In this document: positions 50,853-58,336 of the stretch, piece by piece | Position numbering within the stretch: the stretch's first letter is position 1 | Layout of the letters: each line of letters starts with the position of its first letter | IMG/VR virus record: IMGVR_UViG_3300033183_000090 | Location: 1-59,057 of that record | From: a virus | Reading direction: 5' to 3' (one strand) | Length of the DNA stretch: 59,057 nucleotides | Notes under the pieces: generated by a model | Databases searched by the model: none | Told to the model about the DNA's origin: nothing | Seen by the model: only the letters and a program-made list of their open reading frames with translations | Program-made: the position numbers and the translations under genes

Positions 50853-51256
50853 TAGCTAGTCTCCTTTACTGAAATTTTTGCTGGCCCCGGCTTACGAGTA
50901 AGTGCGGGTAGCAAGAGGCGCTTATCTTCGTCGTCAAGCGTTTGAAATCTGCGCTTGTCTACGGTGAGGCGCTTTTTGACATGCGTCGGCAGGTCATCCT
51001 GATTGCCGAACAAGTCGTCCAGCATCTCAGCGTCCCAAGTCCAACGCTCTTGGCGGTTTACAGTGATCGCATAGTGATCTGCGACCATGGTCTGCTCACC
51101 ACTTTCCTCTGAAAACTCTGCAAGTATCTTGTCATGCAGTGCTTCGATCTTTGCTTGGAGTTCCTCCTGCTGTCTTGTCAGCGCTTGGTACTCTTGTGCC
51201 GCTTCAGCTAACCCAGAGTTGGGCGCGGCAGTCTGGTATGTGTCCCAATCAGACAT
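50852..51256 (-). CDS. Hypothetical protein at head of recombination operon, 134 aa
   Basis: After a polar start the protein has a coiled coil (YQALTRQQEELQAKIEALHDK) followed by a small beta/alpha region with VADHYAITVNRQERWTWDAEM. It leads the Sak4 operon and lies directly downstream of the operator region at 51300-51346. Similar proteins often accompany Sak4 genes in phages, but their function is not known. A start-proximal ribosome-binding site (GGAGACCGTT) is present. Confidence 0.65.
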   Translation of the reverse strand: MSDWDTYQTAAPNSGLAEAAQEYQALTRQQEELQAKIEALHDKILAEFSEESGEQTMVADHYAITVNRQERWTWDAEMLDDLFGNQDDLPTHVKKRLTVDKRRFQTLDDEDKRLLLPALTRKPGPAKISVKETS

Positions 51257-51299
51257 AACGGTCTCCGTAAAAGTAATGTTCAGACCATCACATTATCTC

Positions 51300-51346
51300 A
51301 GTCACACATCTTAGACAACTGTATTTCATGTCAGGAATATGTCACA
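51300..51346. promoter_or_regulatory. Divergent control region with two TGTC-N10-GACA-type operators
   Basis: Sites AGTC-N10-GACA (51300-51317) and TGTC-N10-CACA (51329-51346) have centres 29 bp apart. A third, partial TGTCACAGATGT follows from 51340. They lie between the leftward recombination operon and the rightward regulator/primase operon. The leftward promoter (CTGACA, 15 bp, TAAGAT) is sub-optimal, so it may need help. Each site has one mismatch from the consensus. Confidence 0.6.
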
Positions 51347-51413
51347 GATGTTTACGATGTGTCTCGTTTTCGGTACATACTATACCTGTTTCCACAGAAT
51401 AGGAGTGAAACCA

Positions 51414-51635
51414 ATGCTGAAATTTAATGCCGCACGTTTGGTCGAGGACTGCGGCGGGGTTTCCGCTGTCGCGCAGACCCTTGGTAAGACGCGCACAGCG
51501 CCTTATCGCATGCTCAAGACGGGCTACATGGGTACGCCCGTCCTCGCCAAGCTACTAGAGAAATACCCAGACCTTAACCTTAACAATTACTTTGAGGAAG
51601 TAACCGCGAATGGACACACACATCAGCAAGGATGA
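51414..51635 (+). CDS. Cro-like small DNA-binding protein
   Basis: The start chosen is the ATG with AGGAGTGAAACC. The 73 residues contain AARLVEDCGGVSAVAQTLGKTRTAPYRMLKTG, a helix-turn-helix with the turn around GKTRTAP. It is the first gene rightward of the operators at 51300-51346 and probably controls the switch between the two operons. The gene overlaps the primase by 26 bp. It is the best candidate for the protein that binds TGTC-N10-GACA, but this is an inference. Confidence 0.75.
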   Translation: MLKFNAARLVEDCGGVSAVAQTLGKTRTAPYRMLKTGYMGTPVLAKLLEKYPDLNLNNYFEEVTANGHTHQQG

Positions 51636-53616
51636 GTGGTTTTCTACCCTCTACGACGAAGCCATTGAGGCAGTCGAAAGAGGGTGGAACATCATCCCCA
51701 TATCAGTCGCAAGCAAGAAACCGCTAATCAAGTGGGCCGAGTATCAGACTAGAGCCATCGACAGGGAAACCGTCGACGACTGGTTCGAGAACGGTGTGCC
51801 GAATGATTACGGCCAGAGAATTAAGCCTTTCAATATAGGCTTGGTCACTGGTGCGATCAGTGGTTTGTGCGTGGTGGACTGCGACAATGAGGACGCAGTC
51901 CTGTACGCCATGAACAAGAACATCAAGTCTCCGTTCTCAGTCAGGACGACTAGAGGGCGGCACTATTATTTCCGGCACCCCGGACATGGTGCGAAGTTCG
52001 CCAACAAGGTGGGCGGCACTGGTAGGGATTGGCCCAATGTGGAGGGCTTAGACTTTCGTGGTGACGGCGGCTATGTATTGATGCCGCCTAGCGTGAAGAT
52101 GGTCGATGGCGAAATCGCTCACATGTATCAGTGGGAGATCGGGATCGGCTTAGACTGGGATGACCTTGACGACTTCCCATGGAAGGGAGCGCCGACCGAG
52201 GTCGAGATGCCAGTCGAGGGTGAGTTCAGCTTTGGCTCACTAAATCTTGAGGGCGTCCGCGTCCACAACCCAGATGAAGGGATGCCTATCTGGGATCAGA
52301 CTAAGATGCGCGTCGCACACCTTGGGCGCAAGCTCGGGGCTGGCGATGGCACGGACGCTCTCATGGTTCGCTACTGCGGGCAGAAAGTTCGTCAGGGTTT
52401 ACTCGGAGAAGACCTAGCCAAGTCGGTGATGCAGTATCACGACGAGTTCTTCGATGACTCAGGATATACCCCGGAAGAAACGAAGCGCTGGCTCGAAGAG
52501 AAGATCAGGTCGGCAATCGACATGGATCGCCGCAACTATCGTGAAGACTACGACAGCGACGGCAACCGCATCCAGAAGAGTGCCGAGCAGAAGAAGGTCG
52601 ACCTTGGCAGGCTTGTGCCGATTGTCAGTGGCGACGTTCAACGGTTGATCGACACGCTGGGTGACACAGACTATTGGGCTGACCCGCTAATCCCAGCCGA
52701 GACAATCACGCAGGTGGTTGGCTACAACGGTCACGGTAAGTCTTTCTTCTTAGCCGCACTGCTAACTTCGATGGCCGCAGGCAAGAATTACTTCGGCCCA
52801 TACGAGACAGCAAAGCCAGCGAAAGTCTTTTACTTAGACTACGACAACCCAGCCCGCACAGTTCTGTACCGCTTCCGTGGTTTTATGAACATGTTCGGCG
52901 ACTGCGGAACCAACTTCAACCTTTGGTCACCAACGCTTATCAGTTCTGAGAATGGCGGGGAGATGAACCTCGCAACTGAGGAGGGCTTTCGTCTGCTCGG
53001 CGAGTGGCTGGAAGTCGTGAAGCCTGACATTGTTGTGATCGACACCGTGCGTAACGCCTTTGGCGGCATGGAAGAAGCCAGTGCCAGCGAGTGGTTTAAG
53101 GTCAACCACGTCGCCAAGTCTATCCGCACGAAGTTCAAGGCGTCAGTCGTGCTGGTTCACCACAGAAACAAGCCGGGGGAGCATGGCCTTGGCCGGGAAG
53201 CCGGGTCGACTGCTCAGCTTACGGACATCGACACGCAGATTATGGTGACCCAAGTCTTGCGTGAGAAGCAGGAAGCTAAGTCTAAGGCTGGCCTGCTGGA
53301 CGGCGAGCTAACGATCTACGACTTGAACGAGAAAGAGTGGACGCCGTTCGGCTACCTCGAACAGAGACTTGAGCCGGACTCTCGACTTAAAATGGTATCT
53401 CAGATTTCTTTCGGCAAAGTCCGTATGCAAACCGAGATGCACAAGACGCACTACATTGGGTGGGCTGAGCGCCTTCTCGATGGCAGTCAGTATGTGGTCA
53501 GCACTGCGTCGCCTAAACAGAAGGCGCTGTACTACCATAACCAAGGGATGTCAGCGGAGGATGTCTCGCGGCAACTGTCTCTACCTGTATATGAGGTTCG
53601 GCAGTGGCTGGGTTAA
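51610..53616 (+). CDS. Primase-helicase (AEP primase-polymerase plus RecA-fold ATPase)
   Basis: The N-terminal half is a primase-polymerase: PLIKWAEYQ, then LCVVDCDNED with the metal-binding Asp pair, VRTTRGRHYYFRHP and LDFRGDGGYVLMPPS. The C-terminal half is a RecA-fold ATPase/helicase with Walker A GYNGHGKSF (near residue 372), VFYLDYDNPAR and VVIDTVRNAFGG. A small helix-turn-helix (AEDVSRQLSLPVYEVRQWLG) ends the protein. This combination starts phage DNA replication. It overlaps the regulator gene and the small gene at 53604. Confidence 0.9.
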   Translation: MDTHISKDEWFSTLYDEAIEAVERGWNIIPISVASKKPLIKWAEYQTRAIDRETVDDWFENGVPNDYGQRIKPFNIGLVTGAISGLCVVDCDNEDAVLYAMNKNIKSPFSVRTTRGRHYYFRHPGHGAKFANKVGGTGRDWPNVEGLDFRGDGGYVLMPPSVKMVDGEIAHMYQWEIGIGLDWDDLDDFPWKGAPTEVEMPVEGEFSFGSLNLEGVRVHNPDEGMPIWDQTKMRVAHLGRKLGAGDGTDALMVRYCGQKVRQGLLGEDLAKSVMQYHDEFFDDSGYTPEETKRWLEEKIRSAIDMDRRNYREDYDSDGNRIQKSAEQKKVDLGRLVPIVSGDVQRLIDTLGDTDYWADPLIPAETITQVVGYNGHGKSFFLAALLTSMAAGKNYFGPYETAKPAKVFYLDYDNPARTVLYRFRGFMNMFGDCGTNFNLWSPTLISSENGGEMNLATEEGFRLLGEWLEVVKPDIVVIDTVRNAFGGMEEASASEWFKVNHVAKSIRTKFKASVVLVHHRNKPGEHGLGREAGSTAQLTDIDTQIMVTQVLREKQEAKSKAGLLDGELTIYDLNEKEWTPFGYLEQRLEPDSRLKMVSQISFGKVRMQTEMHKTHYIGWAERLLDGSQYVVSTASPKQKALYYHNQGMSAEDVSRQLSLPVYEVRQWLG

Positions 53617-53771
53617 TAGATGTATTAGCTAATTTAGCTACTTACGACAAAACCGAACGGCCTCAAGGAGGCCAGTTCGGCTCTTTGGGTAATTCCTCTA
53701 TTAACTATTATATGGCAGGGCGTCCGAAGGGCGTCAAGGACATTCATGTCAGTAACAAAAACCCCCGTTGA
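53604..53771 (+). CDS. Small protein, 55 aa, GTG start, ending inside a terminator
   Basis: The frame starts at GTG, six bases after GAGG near the end of the primase gene, and overlaps that gene by 13 bp. The sequence ends in YYMAGRPKGVKDIHVSNKNPR-like codons, of which MAGRPKGV resembles starts of phage DNA-binding proteins. The stop lies in the loop of the following terminator. The middle contains an imperfect hairpin (CCGAAC...GTTCGG). Whether it is translated, or only leader sequence, is uncertain. Confidence 0.45.
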   Translation: MAGLIDVLANLATYDKTERPQGGQFGSLGNSSINYYMAGRPKGVKDIHVSNKNPR

Positions 53772-53783
53772 TGGGGGTTTTTT
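53757..53783 (+). terminator. Rho-independent terminator
   Basis: AAAAACCCCC-GTTGAT-GGGGGTTTTTT is a short strong hairpin followed by a T-tract, directly after the primase transcript. Genes to the right need readthrough or an unseen promoter. Confidence 0.9.
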
Positions 53784-53803
53784 CTTTGTCGAAAGGAGGA
53801 CAC

Positions 53804-54136
53804 ATGAGCAACCGCAAGCCACTTACTAAACAACAACTCAAGCGGCTTCGGTACATGCTAGAAAACGAATACACTTACCGCGCCATGGCAGTCTATGTCG
53901 GCGTATGCACGGACACACTTAAACGAATACTGGTACGAGAAGGCATGGCCGAGTTTGACGGCGCTAAGTACGCTGTCAGCCCTTACAAGTCATTGCAACA
54001 AACATGGGTGCGCCCCTGCCTCAAGTGCAGGGACGATGCCCCTCGACCTAAGTGGCAATATATATGTGACAAGTGCAAAGCGTCGACCGACGTAGCGGGC
54101 TTGCCAGACAACTGGTTGGAATTTGGCGATGAGTAG
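53804..54136 (+). CDS. HTH and zinc-ribbon protein, 110 aa
   Basis: The start follows AAAGGAGGACACATG, a + strand form of the early leader. The N-terminal half has a helix-turn-helix (YTYRAMAVYVGVCTDTLKRIL). The C-terminal half has CLKC and CDKC pairs separated by about 18 residues, suited to bind zinc. It probably binds DNA in the replication/recombination operon. Its stop overlaps the resolvase start. Confidence 0.7.
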   Translation: MSNRKPLTKQQLKRLRYMLENEYTYRAMAVYVGVCTDTLKRILVREGMAEFDGAKYAVSPYKSLQQTWVRPCLKCRDDAPRPKWQYICDKCKASTDVAGLPDNWLEFGDE

Positions 54137-54629
54137 ACAAAAAAGAAAAGGGGACGGGTACGAGCGAGAGTTAGCCAAGTGGCTAGACTGGATGCTCTTC
54201 CGAGGAACCGAACGCATCACGCGCATGCCCCTATCTGGGGGCGGCGCACATGTCGGGGGCGGGGGCAAGGCAGACTTGAACGGCACCCCCACCATCTGGG
54301 TGGAAGCCAAGCGCACCGAGCGCTTCACACCTTACGCCGCAATGGAGCAGGCGGAGAAGGGCATCAGCGCATCCAAGTCTGACGACATGCCAGTCGTCAT
54401 CACCCGGCGGAACCGAATGACAACCGAGCAATCTCTAGTCGTGATGCGGCTGGAAGACTGGGCCAACATGTACTCGTCATGGCTAGGCGAGTGCGGCTAC
54501 GACGTGTGGACAATCGAGGACGAACTCAACGAGATAGTCGAAGAGGTGCGTGGGGACGACAAAACCGCTGAGATTGTGCAATTATTCAAGCCAAGATCAG
54601 GAGATTCCGATGGCGAAGAAACCGATTAA
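54129..54629 (+). CDS. Holliday-junction resolvase-like nuclease
   Basis: The start chosen is MSRQKRKGDGYERELAKWL. A TTG two codons upstream is possible but less likely. The motifs YERELAKWL (Glu), GGGKADLNG (Asp) and WVEAKRTERF (E-x-K) form the PD-(D/E)XK catalytic set of Hjc/VRR-NUC-like enzymes. It would resolve branched DNA after recombination. Its neighbours are small genes of the same operon. The acidic C-terminus is common in such enzymes. Confidence 0.85.
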   Translation: MSRQKRKGDGYERELAKWLDWMLFRGTERITRMPLSGGGAHVGGGGKADLNGTPTIWVEAKRTERFTPYAAMEQAEKGISASKSDDMPVVITRRNRMTTEQSLVVMRLEDWANMYSSWLGECGYDVWTIEDELNEIVEEVRGDDKTAEIVQLFKPRSGDSDGEETD

Positions 54630-54864
54630 CAAAGCAAAGATGGCCTGTAACAAACCCAAGCGGGATGTTCAGGGCGGCAAGAAGTCAGTCGTGAAGGCTT
54701 GCGCCAACGGCAAAGAGAAGATCATCAGGTTCGGCGATGCCAACATGACGATCAAGAAGTCTGACCCAGAGCGTCGCAAGAACTTCCGCGCCCGTCACGG
54801 GTGCGACAAGGCGGGCGCAAAGAACAAACTGACCGCAAAGTATTGGTCGTGCAAGGCTTGGTAA
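54610..54864 (+). CDS. DUF6321-like conserved virus protein, 84 aa
   Basis: The start is MAKKPINK, with AGGAGATTCCG upstream, overlapping the resolvase by 20 bp. The core VVKACANGKEKIIRFGDANM...FRARHGCDKAG...YWSCKAW, with conserved Cys and basic residues, is found in many marine phages and large viruses (DUF6321, from memory). Its function is not known. The basic charge and the Cys residues suggest a nucleic-acid or metal-binding protein. Confidence 0.75.
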   Translation: MAKKPINKAKMACNKPKRDVQGGKKSVVKACANGKEKIIRFGDANMTIKKSDPERRKNFRARHGCDKAGAKNKLTAKYWSCKAW

Positions 54865-54865
54865 C

Positions 54866-55018
54866 ATGTCAAAAAAGAAAGGCTTGTACGCCAACATCCA
54901 CGCAAAGCGTAAGCGCATAGCCGGAGGCTCCGGGGAGAAGATGAGGAAGCCGGGAGCTAAAGGAGCGCCGACTAAGAAAGACTTCAAGGCCGCCGCTAAG
55001 ACGGCCAAGAAAAAATAG
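54866..55018 (+). CDS. Small basic protein, 50 aa
   Basis: The sequence MSKKKGLYANIHAKRKRI, then SGEKMRKPGAKGAP and a lysine-rich end, is a small conserved phage protein. It is very basic (about a third Lys/Arg) and likely disordered or RNA/DNA-associated. It starts 1 bp after the previous stop. Its size put it below common gene-finding limits, but the codon pattern is clearly protein-like. Confidence 0.75.
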   Translation: MSKKKGLYANIHAKRKRIAGGSGEKMRKPGAKGAPTKKDFKAAAKTAKKK

Positions 55019-55028
55019 GGGATGAGAT

Positions 55029-55241
55029 ATGTGGGTGTTGTACGTCATCATAGTCGCGGCACCCTTCTCCGAGAACGTCGTATTCCACGGCAAGTACACG
55101 CAGGAATACAGAACAGAACAAGATTGCAGAGCAGTAGCCGTACCACTGGCTACCGAAATGCTTGAGATGATGCAGACACAAGCGCCCTACCTGCCTATGA
55201 GGGCGGGCTGGCGGTGCCAGAAAGAAGGGGAACAGACATGA
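55029..55241 (+). CDS. Small protein with hydrophobic N-terminus, 70 aa
   Basis: The first residues (MWVLYVIIVAAPFSENVVF) are hydrophobic and could serve as a short signal or membrane anchor. The rest is polar with two Cys. GGGGATGAGAT precedes the start. It overlaps the next gene by 4 bp. No family is recognised. Confidence 0.55.
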   Translation: MWVLYVIIVAAPFSENVVFHGKYTQEYRTEQDCRAVAVPLATEMLEMMQTQAPYLPMRAGWRCQKEGEQT

Positions 55242-55417
55242 GTTGCGGACACGGGTGTGCCACACCCCACACATGCGAGAAGACTGGCTGTCAGATGGGC
55301 CGTGACCCTCGCCACATAGCAGAGAAGATCATGGGTCAGAAGATGATTGCCACGCGCCAAGGCATACAGAAGAAGCGCGTTATCAAGATCGGCGCAACAG
55401 GCAAGAAGCGAAAATAA
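55238..55417 (+). CDS. Small cysteine-rich basic protein, 59 aa
   Basis: The start MSCGHGCATPHTCEKTGC gives a cluster of Cys/His residues suitable for zinc. A basic helical region (KKRVIKIGATGKKRK) follows. The start has GGGGAACAG upstream and overlaps the previous stop. It is likely a small nucleic-acid-binding protein of unknown function. Confidence 0.6.
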   Translation: MSCGHGCATPHTCEKTGCQMGRDPRHIAEKIMGQKMIATRQGIQKKRVIKIGATGKKRK

Positions 55418-55420
55418 TAA

Positions 55421-55918
55421 ATGGCAGAGGCGAGCAAGACCTGCTCGCTCTGCAAAAAAGACTTACCCTTACATCACTTCTACAAATACAAACGACCGTG
55501 GAAAGACGGGACACCCAAATACTACTCACGTTGCAATGACTGCAAAGTTCTTTCGCGCAGAGCGTCATTCACTAGCGACCCTGAGAAGTTCATCAAGGTA
55601 GTCGTATCCCAACTCAAATACTCACGACGTAGGCGTGGCGGCATTGAGTGCGACTTGGACGCGCAAGACATCATTAACATGTATTATGAACAGAAAGGGC
55701 GGTGCGCTCTTTCGGGTGTGCGCATGACACACTATCGAGACGGACGAGGGAAATGCTTTACCAACATATCCATTGATCGGATCGAGCCGGAACAGGAGTA
55801 CACTCTCGACAACATCCAGCTAGTCTGCGCTGGCATCAACATGATGAAGGGTACTCTAAATGACGACGAGTTCATCCAAGCCTGCAAAGAAGTCGCCGAC
55901 CACGACGGAAGAGATTAG
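55421..55918 (+). CDS. HNH endonuclease-like protein
   Basis: The 165 residues have an N-terminal CxxC (CSLCKKDL) and CNDCKV zinc pair. The nuclease core is CALSGVRM...NISIDRIEPEQEYTLDNIQLVCAGINMMKG, with the HNH pattern of Asp and Asn, although the first His is replaced in this stretch. The family is known from phages as homing or packaging endonucleases. The isolated position in the replication operon suggests a homing or helper nuclease. Confidence 0.8.
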   Translation: MAEASKTCSLCKKDLPLHHFYKYKRPWKDGTPKYYSRCNDCKVLSRRASFTSDPEKFIKVVVSQLKYSRRRRGGIECDLDAQDIINMYYEQKGRCALSGVRMTHYRDGRGKCFTNISIDRIEPEQEYTLDNIQLVCAGINMMKGTLNDDEFIQACKEVADHDGRD

Positions 55919-55934
55919 GCACACGGAGACTAAT

Positions 55935-56126
55935 GTGTCATGCGACCGCATGATGCTTGGCATAACTCCAGACTTCAACGTCATGGTTACCCTGTCACCA
56001 GACGACAAGTCTTTCTACTTCATTGAGATGGATTACGAGGGCGCTTGCGAGGTTGCGGAGATGCTTGAGGAGGCGCTTGAGCAGTACGCTGAGTTGATGT
56101 CGCGTCCTGACATGACGATGCACTAG
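55935..56126 (+). CDS. Small acidic protein, 63 aa, GTG start
   Basis: The GTG start has GGAGAC four bases upstream. The longer frame would overlap the HNH gene heavily and is not preferred. The core FYFIEMDYEGACEVAEMLEEALEQ is an acidic beta-alpha unit, and the end DMTMH is short. It is the last gene before a strong terminator. No family is recognised. Confidence 0.6.
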   Translation: MSCDRMMLGITPDFNVMVTLSPDDKSFYFIEMDYEGACEVAEMLEEALEQYAELMSRPDMTMH

Positions 56127-56295
56127 AAAAGGGGGGCTTTGTGGCCCCCCTTTTTTTTGTCGTGACATGTTCACTGGTGTTAAACCGATGCAGGTTGCCA
56201 CATTCGTAGCGCCTATAGACGCTGTTGTTAAGTCGAGACCTAGTTTCTAGTACCTGCGCCCAAGCCCCGCACGTCGGACATTTAATGTTCGCCAA
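56020..56295 (-). CDS. Ogr/NrdR-like zinc-ribbon protein, TTG start, uncertain C-terminus
   Basis: From a TTG overlapping the end of the XRE gene, the frame encodes MANIKCPTCGAWAQVLETRS...VYRRYECGNLHRF, the zinc-ribbon seen in Ogr/Delta-like phage activators and at the start of NrdR. After about 55 residues the frame runs through the opposite terminator and its run of eight A, and on into the converging gene. The native end may therefore be earlier or frameshifted. It is likely a small transcription activator. Confidence 0.6.
   Translation of the reverse strand: MANIKCPTCGAWAQVLETRSRLNNSVYRRYECGNLHRFNTSEHVTTKKRGATKPPFSSASSCQDATSTQRTAQAPPQASPQPRKRPRNPSQ
56127..56158 (+). terminator. Rho-independent terminator
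   Basis: AAAAGGGGGGC-TTTGTG-GCCCCCC is followed by eight T. It ends the rightward replication operon just after the last stop codon. Confidence 0.92.
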
Positions 56296-56524
56296 AGTCT
56301 GTCTTCTTGAAAGCCAACTCATAGCCGACCACCATAAGACACGCAGAAAAAGTACCAAGGTTCGGCATCGTTCTCTTGCGCCACCGAACAATCGTCTCTG
56401 GCGATACACCCGCCAACGCACCTAGTTGTTCATAGGTCAGCCCACTGGCATCGAGTTTATCAAAGAACTCTTTCACCAGTGGATCGACCTTCAACTCCGC
56501 AGTCTTAGACCTTGGTCTTGGCAT
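56282..56524 (-). CDS. XRE-family HTH regulator, 80 aa
   Basis: The start MPRPRSK follows GGAGTCC. The core DKLDASGLTYEQLGALAGVSPETIVRWRKR is a standard XRE/lambda-Cro helix-turn-helix. The C-terminus is short, with no protease or dimer domain, so it is not a classical LexA/CI repressor. It lies in an operon with the HTH gene upstream, under the double-operator promoter at 57010-57058. It is a second candidate for binding TGTC-N10-GACA. Confidence 0.8.
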   Translation of the reverse strand: MPRPRSKTAELKVDPLVKEFFDKLDASGLTYEQLGALAGVSPETIVRWRKRTMPNLGTFSACLMVVGYELAFKKTDFGEH

Positions 56525-56921
56525 GAATGGACTCCATGCCAATGTCTAACGCCATGGCTACTAGGTCTTCAACGATTTGCTCCTTGGTCTTCTCGTACAC
56601 AAGCGCCATCCCGTAGATGTAATTGCGCGTAGTCTTAGAAGTTTCCTGCAAGCTGAGAATACCATCCATCAACTGAGGCGCAGTCACTATGTGTGGGTTG
56701 GCGTCAATCGCGTGGCTGTTCGTGCCGATGTACTCAGGCTCTGGCTGTTTTATCTCTGCCGCCTTGGACTTGTAGCGGTAGAACGTCCCCGTTGCGATGG
56801 AATACTTGCGCATGATTTCATCACGCGAAAGTTCGCCATCGTTTATGTCGCGCATGAGTGCGCGTTGGCGTGACTTAGGTAAGTGGGTACGGATTCTTAC
56901 AACATTACTTTGCTGTTCCAT
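56505..56921 (-). CDS. HTH-type early regulator, 138 aa
   Basis: The N-terminus (RALMRDINDGELSRDEIMRKYSIATGTFYRYKS) holds a recruited homeodomain-like HTH, followed by a polar linker and a helical C-terminus (LVYEKTKEQIVEDLVAMAL). It is the first gene after the double operator, with the leader GAGGACACACTCTCATG. It may act as a regulator or DNA-binding accessory. It overlaps the XRE gene by 20 bp. Confidence 0.65.
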   Translation of the reverse strand: MEQQSNVVRIRTHLPKSRQRALMRDINDGELSRDEIMRKYSIATGTFYRYKSKAAEIKQPEPEYIGTNSHAIDANPHIVTAPQLMDGILSLQETSKTTRNYIYGMALVYEKTKEQIVEDLVAMALDIGMESIHAKTKV

Positions 56922-57009
56922 GAGAGTGTGTCCTCTGTCGGTTGCCGCCTTGGTCTATGCAAGGAGAATTGCTGGGCCTACCAAGGCGGCGGTAAAACAA
57001 TGTGGCCCA

Positions 57010-57058
57010 TGTCTGGAATATAAGACACATCTTTGACATCTGTCAACTATCTGTCACA
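57010..57058 (-). promoter_or_regulatory. Promoter with operators on both -10 and -35
   Basis: TTGACA (57041-57046), a 17-bp spacer and TTATAT (57018-57023) form a strong promoter for the regulator operon starting at 56921. TGTC-N10-GACA (57010-57027) covers the -10, and TGTC-N10-CACA (57041-57058) covers the -35. Centres are 31 bp apart, about three helical turns, which favours cooperative binding on one face. Confidence 0.82.
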
Positions 57059-57162
57059 ACTTTTTGTGGGTAATATTTTTGACCATAGATGTGTCACCGC
57101 TATGAGAGCGGAGCCATTTATGCCTGATGCCGAGCCGAGCGTAACCCAAGGTGGAAGCCAAA

Positions 57163-57190
57163 AAAAAAGAGAGACCGAAGTCTCTCTCAA
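57163..57190 (-). terminator. Rho-independent terminator behind integrase and attP
   Basis: On the minus strand GAGAGAC-TTCG-GTCTCTC is followed by a run of T. It ends the luxR-integrase transcript. It sits right after the tRNA-like sequence, as a host tRNA terminator would. Confidence 0.9.
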
Positions 57191-57192
57191 AG

Positions 57193-57219
57193 AATGGCTC
57201 CCCGGGACGGGGCCACCAG
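57193..57219 (-). other. Candidate attP core (tRNA-Asn 3' end-like)
   Basis: The minus strand reads GTCCCGGGGAGCCATTC. CCGGGGA would be the 3' acceptor strand, G the discriminator and CCA the end, as in tRNA-Asn (TCC...GGA-G-CCA). A terminator follows. It lies between the integrase stop and that terminator, the usual attP position. No complete tRNA is formed. Integration into a tRNA gene would restore its 3' end. Confidence 0.5.
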
Positions 57220-57255
57220 ACTAGGGCAACTGCATAGCCCACAACAAATACTGTA

Positions 57256-58332
57256 TCACACATGGCCGGAAGTCTGGCCGCTCACGTCTGCGTCACGTCT
57301 TGCACGTCCCACAAAAGTCCTTGCCCTGCTTTGAATAAAGCCCCGATAGCGCATGGTCATTCCTATGTCCTCATGCCCAAGCAGGTACTGCAAGTCACCC
57401 AAATCTGCACCCGCTTTCGCTGTCAGGTAGGCGAACGTGTGCCGCAGATCATGCACTCGCATTGCCTCTTCACCCTCACTCGGCAGACCGATGGCACCAC
57501 AACCCATCTTTAATACGCTATTGAGCGTCGCTGACGCGCTGTTGCTGTCTCGCCATGGGTCACCACCCTTTGCGACGAAGAGCGCCTCTGTGGGCTTCCT
57601 ACGGGCCATAACGTGGGACAGTCTACCCATCTCCTCGCTCAGTGGTATGTCCCTCGTGACCGTCTTGCCCGTCCGAGCAAGCCGACGACGCACCCGAAGC
57701 ACATCGTTCGAGAAGTTCGTCGACCGCAGACTCAGTAACTCGTTGAGCCGCACCCCAGTATCAATCAGCGTGACGAAGTGGGGGTAGTACATAGGGTATT
57801 CGCCTATGACCCAAGCAAGAAACGCATTGGCCTCGGCCTCGTCGAAGTGTACGTCTCGCGCATCCTTCACGGTTGGCATCTGTATCTCGACACCCGCAAA
57901 CCCCTCGACGTTGCGACGAGCGTGGTTAAGTATGGCGCGAAACGTGTTGAGATACCGACGAACCGATCCCGGTTTCAACCCGGTCAACTCATGCGTGACC
58001 CAAGTCTGCACCGCACCAGACGTAATGTCTGTAAGTTTCACGTCAGCCCAGAACGTGTTGAACCTGTCGACGTGTCGGAACATATCCTTGCTAGTCTTGC
58101 GCTCAATCTTCTTCCAGTCCAAGTAAGCCTTGGCCGCATCGCCGAATGTCTCCTGCGTGACACGGCCTCGCTTACCCTCGATGATTTCCTGCTCGATCTT
58201 GAGCCGCTCTTTCTCGGCAAGCCCTCGATACACAGCAGTGTCGGGCAGTCTAGTCGACTGCCTGACCCGCATACCCATGACACGTCCTTCGACGTGCCAT
58301 ACGCCATTACGCTTAACTAATTTCAGCGCCAT
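57256..58332 (-). CDS. int: Tyrosine-recombinase integrase
   Basis: The 358 residues have an N-terminal arm-binding and core-binding half (YLDWKKIERKTSKDMFRH, SVRRYLNTFRAILNHARR). The C-terminal catalytic domain has Arg in DTGVRLNELLSL (near 190), HDLRHTF (near 292), LGHEDIG and Tyr329 in MRYRGF. All expected residues are present. It would insert phage DNA into a host attB. It starts 4 bp after the LuxR-type gene, so both are cotranscribed from the double-operator promoter at 58822-58869. Confidence 0.95.
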   Translation of the reverse strand: MALKLVKRNGVWHVEGRVMGMRVRQSTRLPDTAVYRGLAEKERLKIEQEIIEGKRGRVTQETFGDAAKAYLDWKKIERKTSKDMFRHVDRFNTFWADVKLTDITSGAVQTWVTHELTGLKPGSVRRYLNTFRAILNHARRNVEGFAGVEIQMPTVKDARDVHFDEAEANAFLAWVIGEYPMYYPHFVTLIDTGVRLNELLSLRSTNFSNDVLRVRRRLARTGKTVTRDIPLSEEMGRLSHVMARRKPTEALFVAKGGDPWRDSNSASATLNSVLKMGCGAIGLPSEGEEAMRVHDLRHTFAYLTAKAGADLGDLQYLLGHEDIGMTMRYRGFIQSRARTFVGRARRDADVSGQTSGHV

Positions 58333-58336
58333 TGTG

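Larger units (their letters stand above)
57059..57255. other. Non-coding region holding terminator and candidate attP
   Basis: No gene is seen. The left part has a CCGCT-ATGAG-AGCGG hairpin (about 57097-57111) and an A/T-rich stretch that could bend or bind integrase arms. The rest holds the terminator and tRNA-like core listed separately. Confidence 0.5.

Noticed and set aside
57193-57219. A complete tRNA gene
   Set aside because: Only the 3' acceptor end and CCA fit. No D-arm, anticodon arm or T-loop is found upstream.
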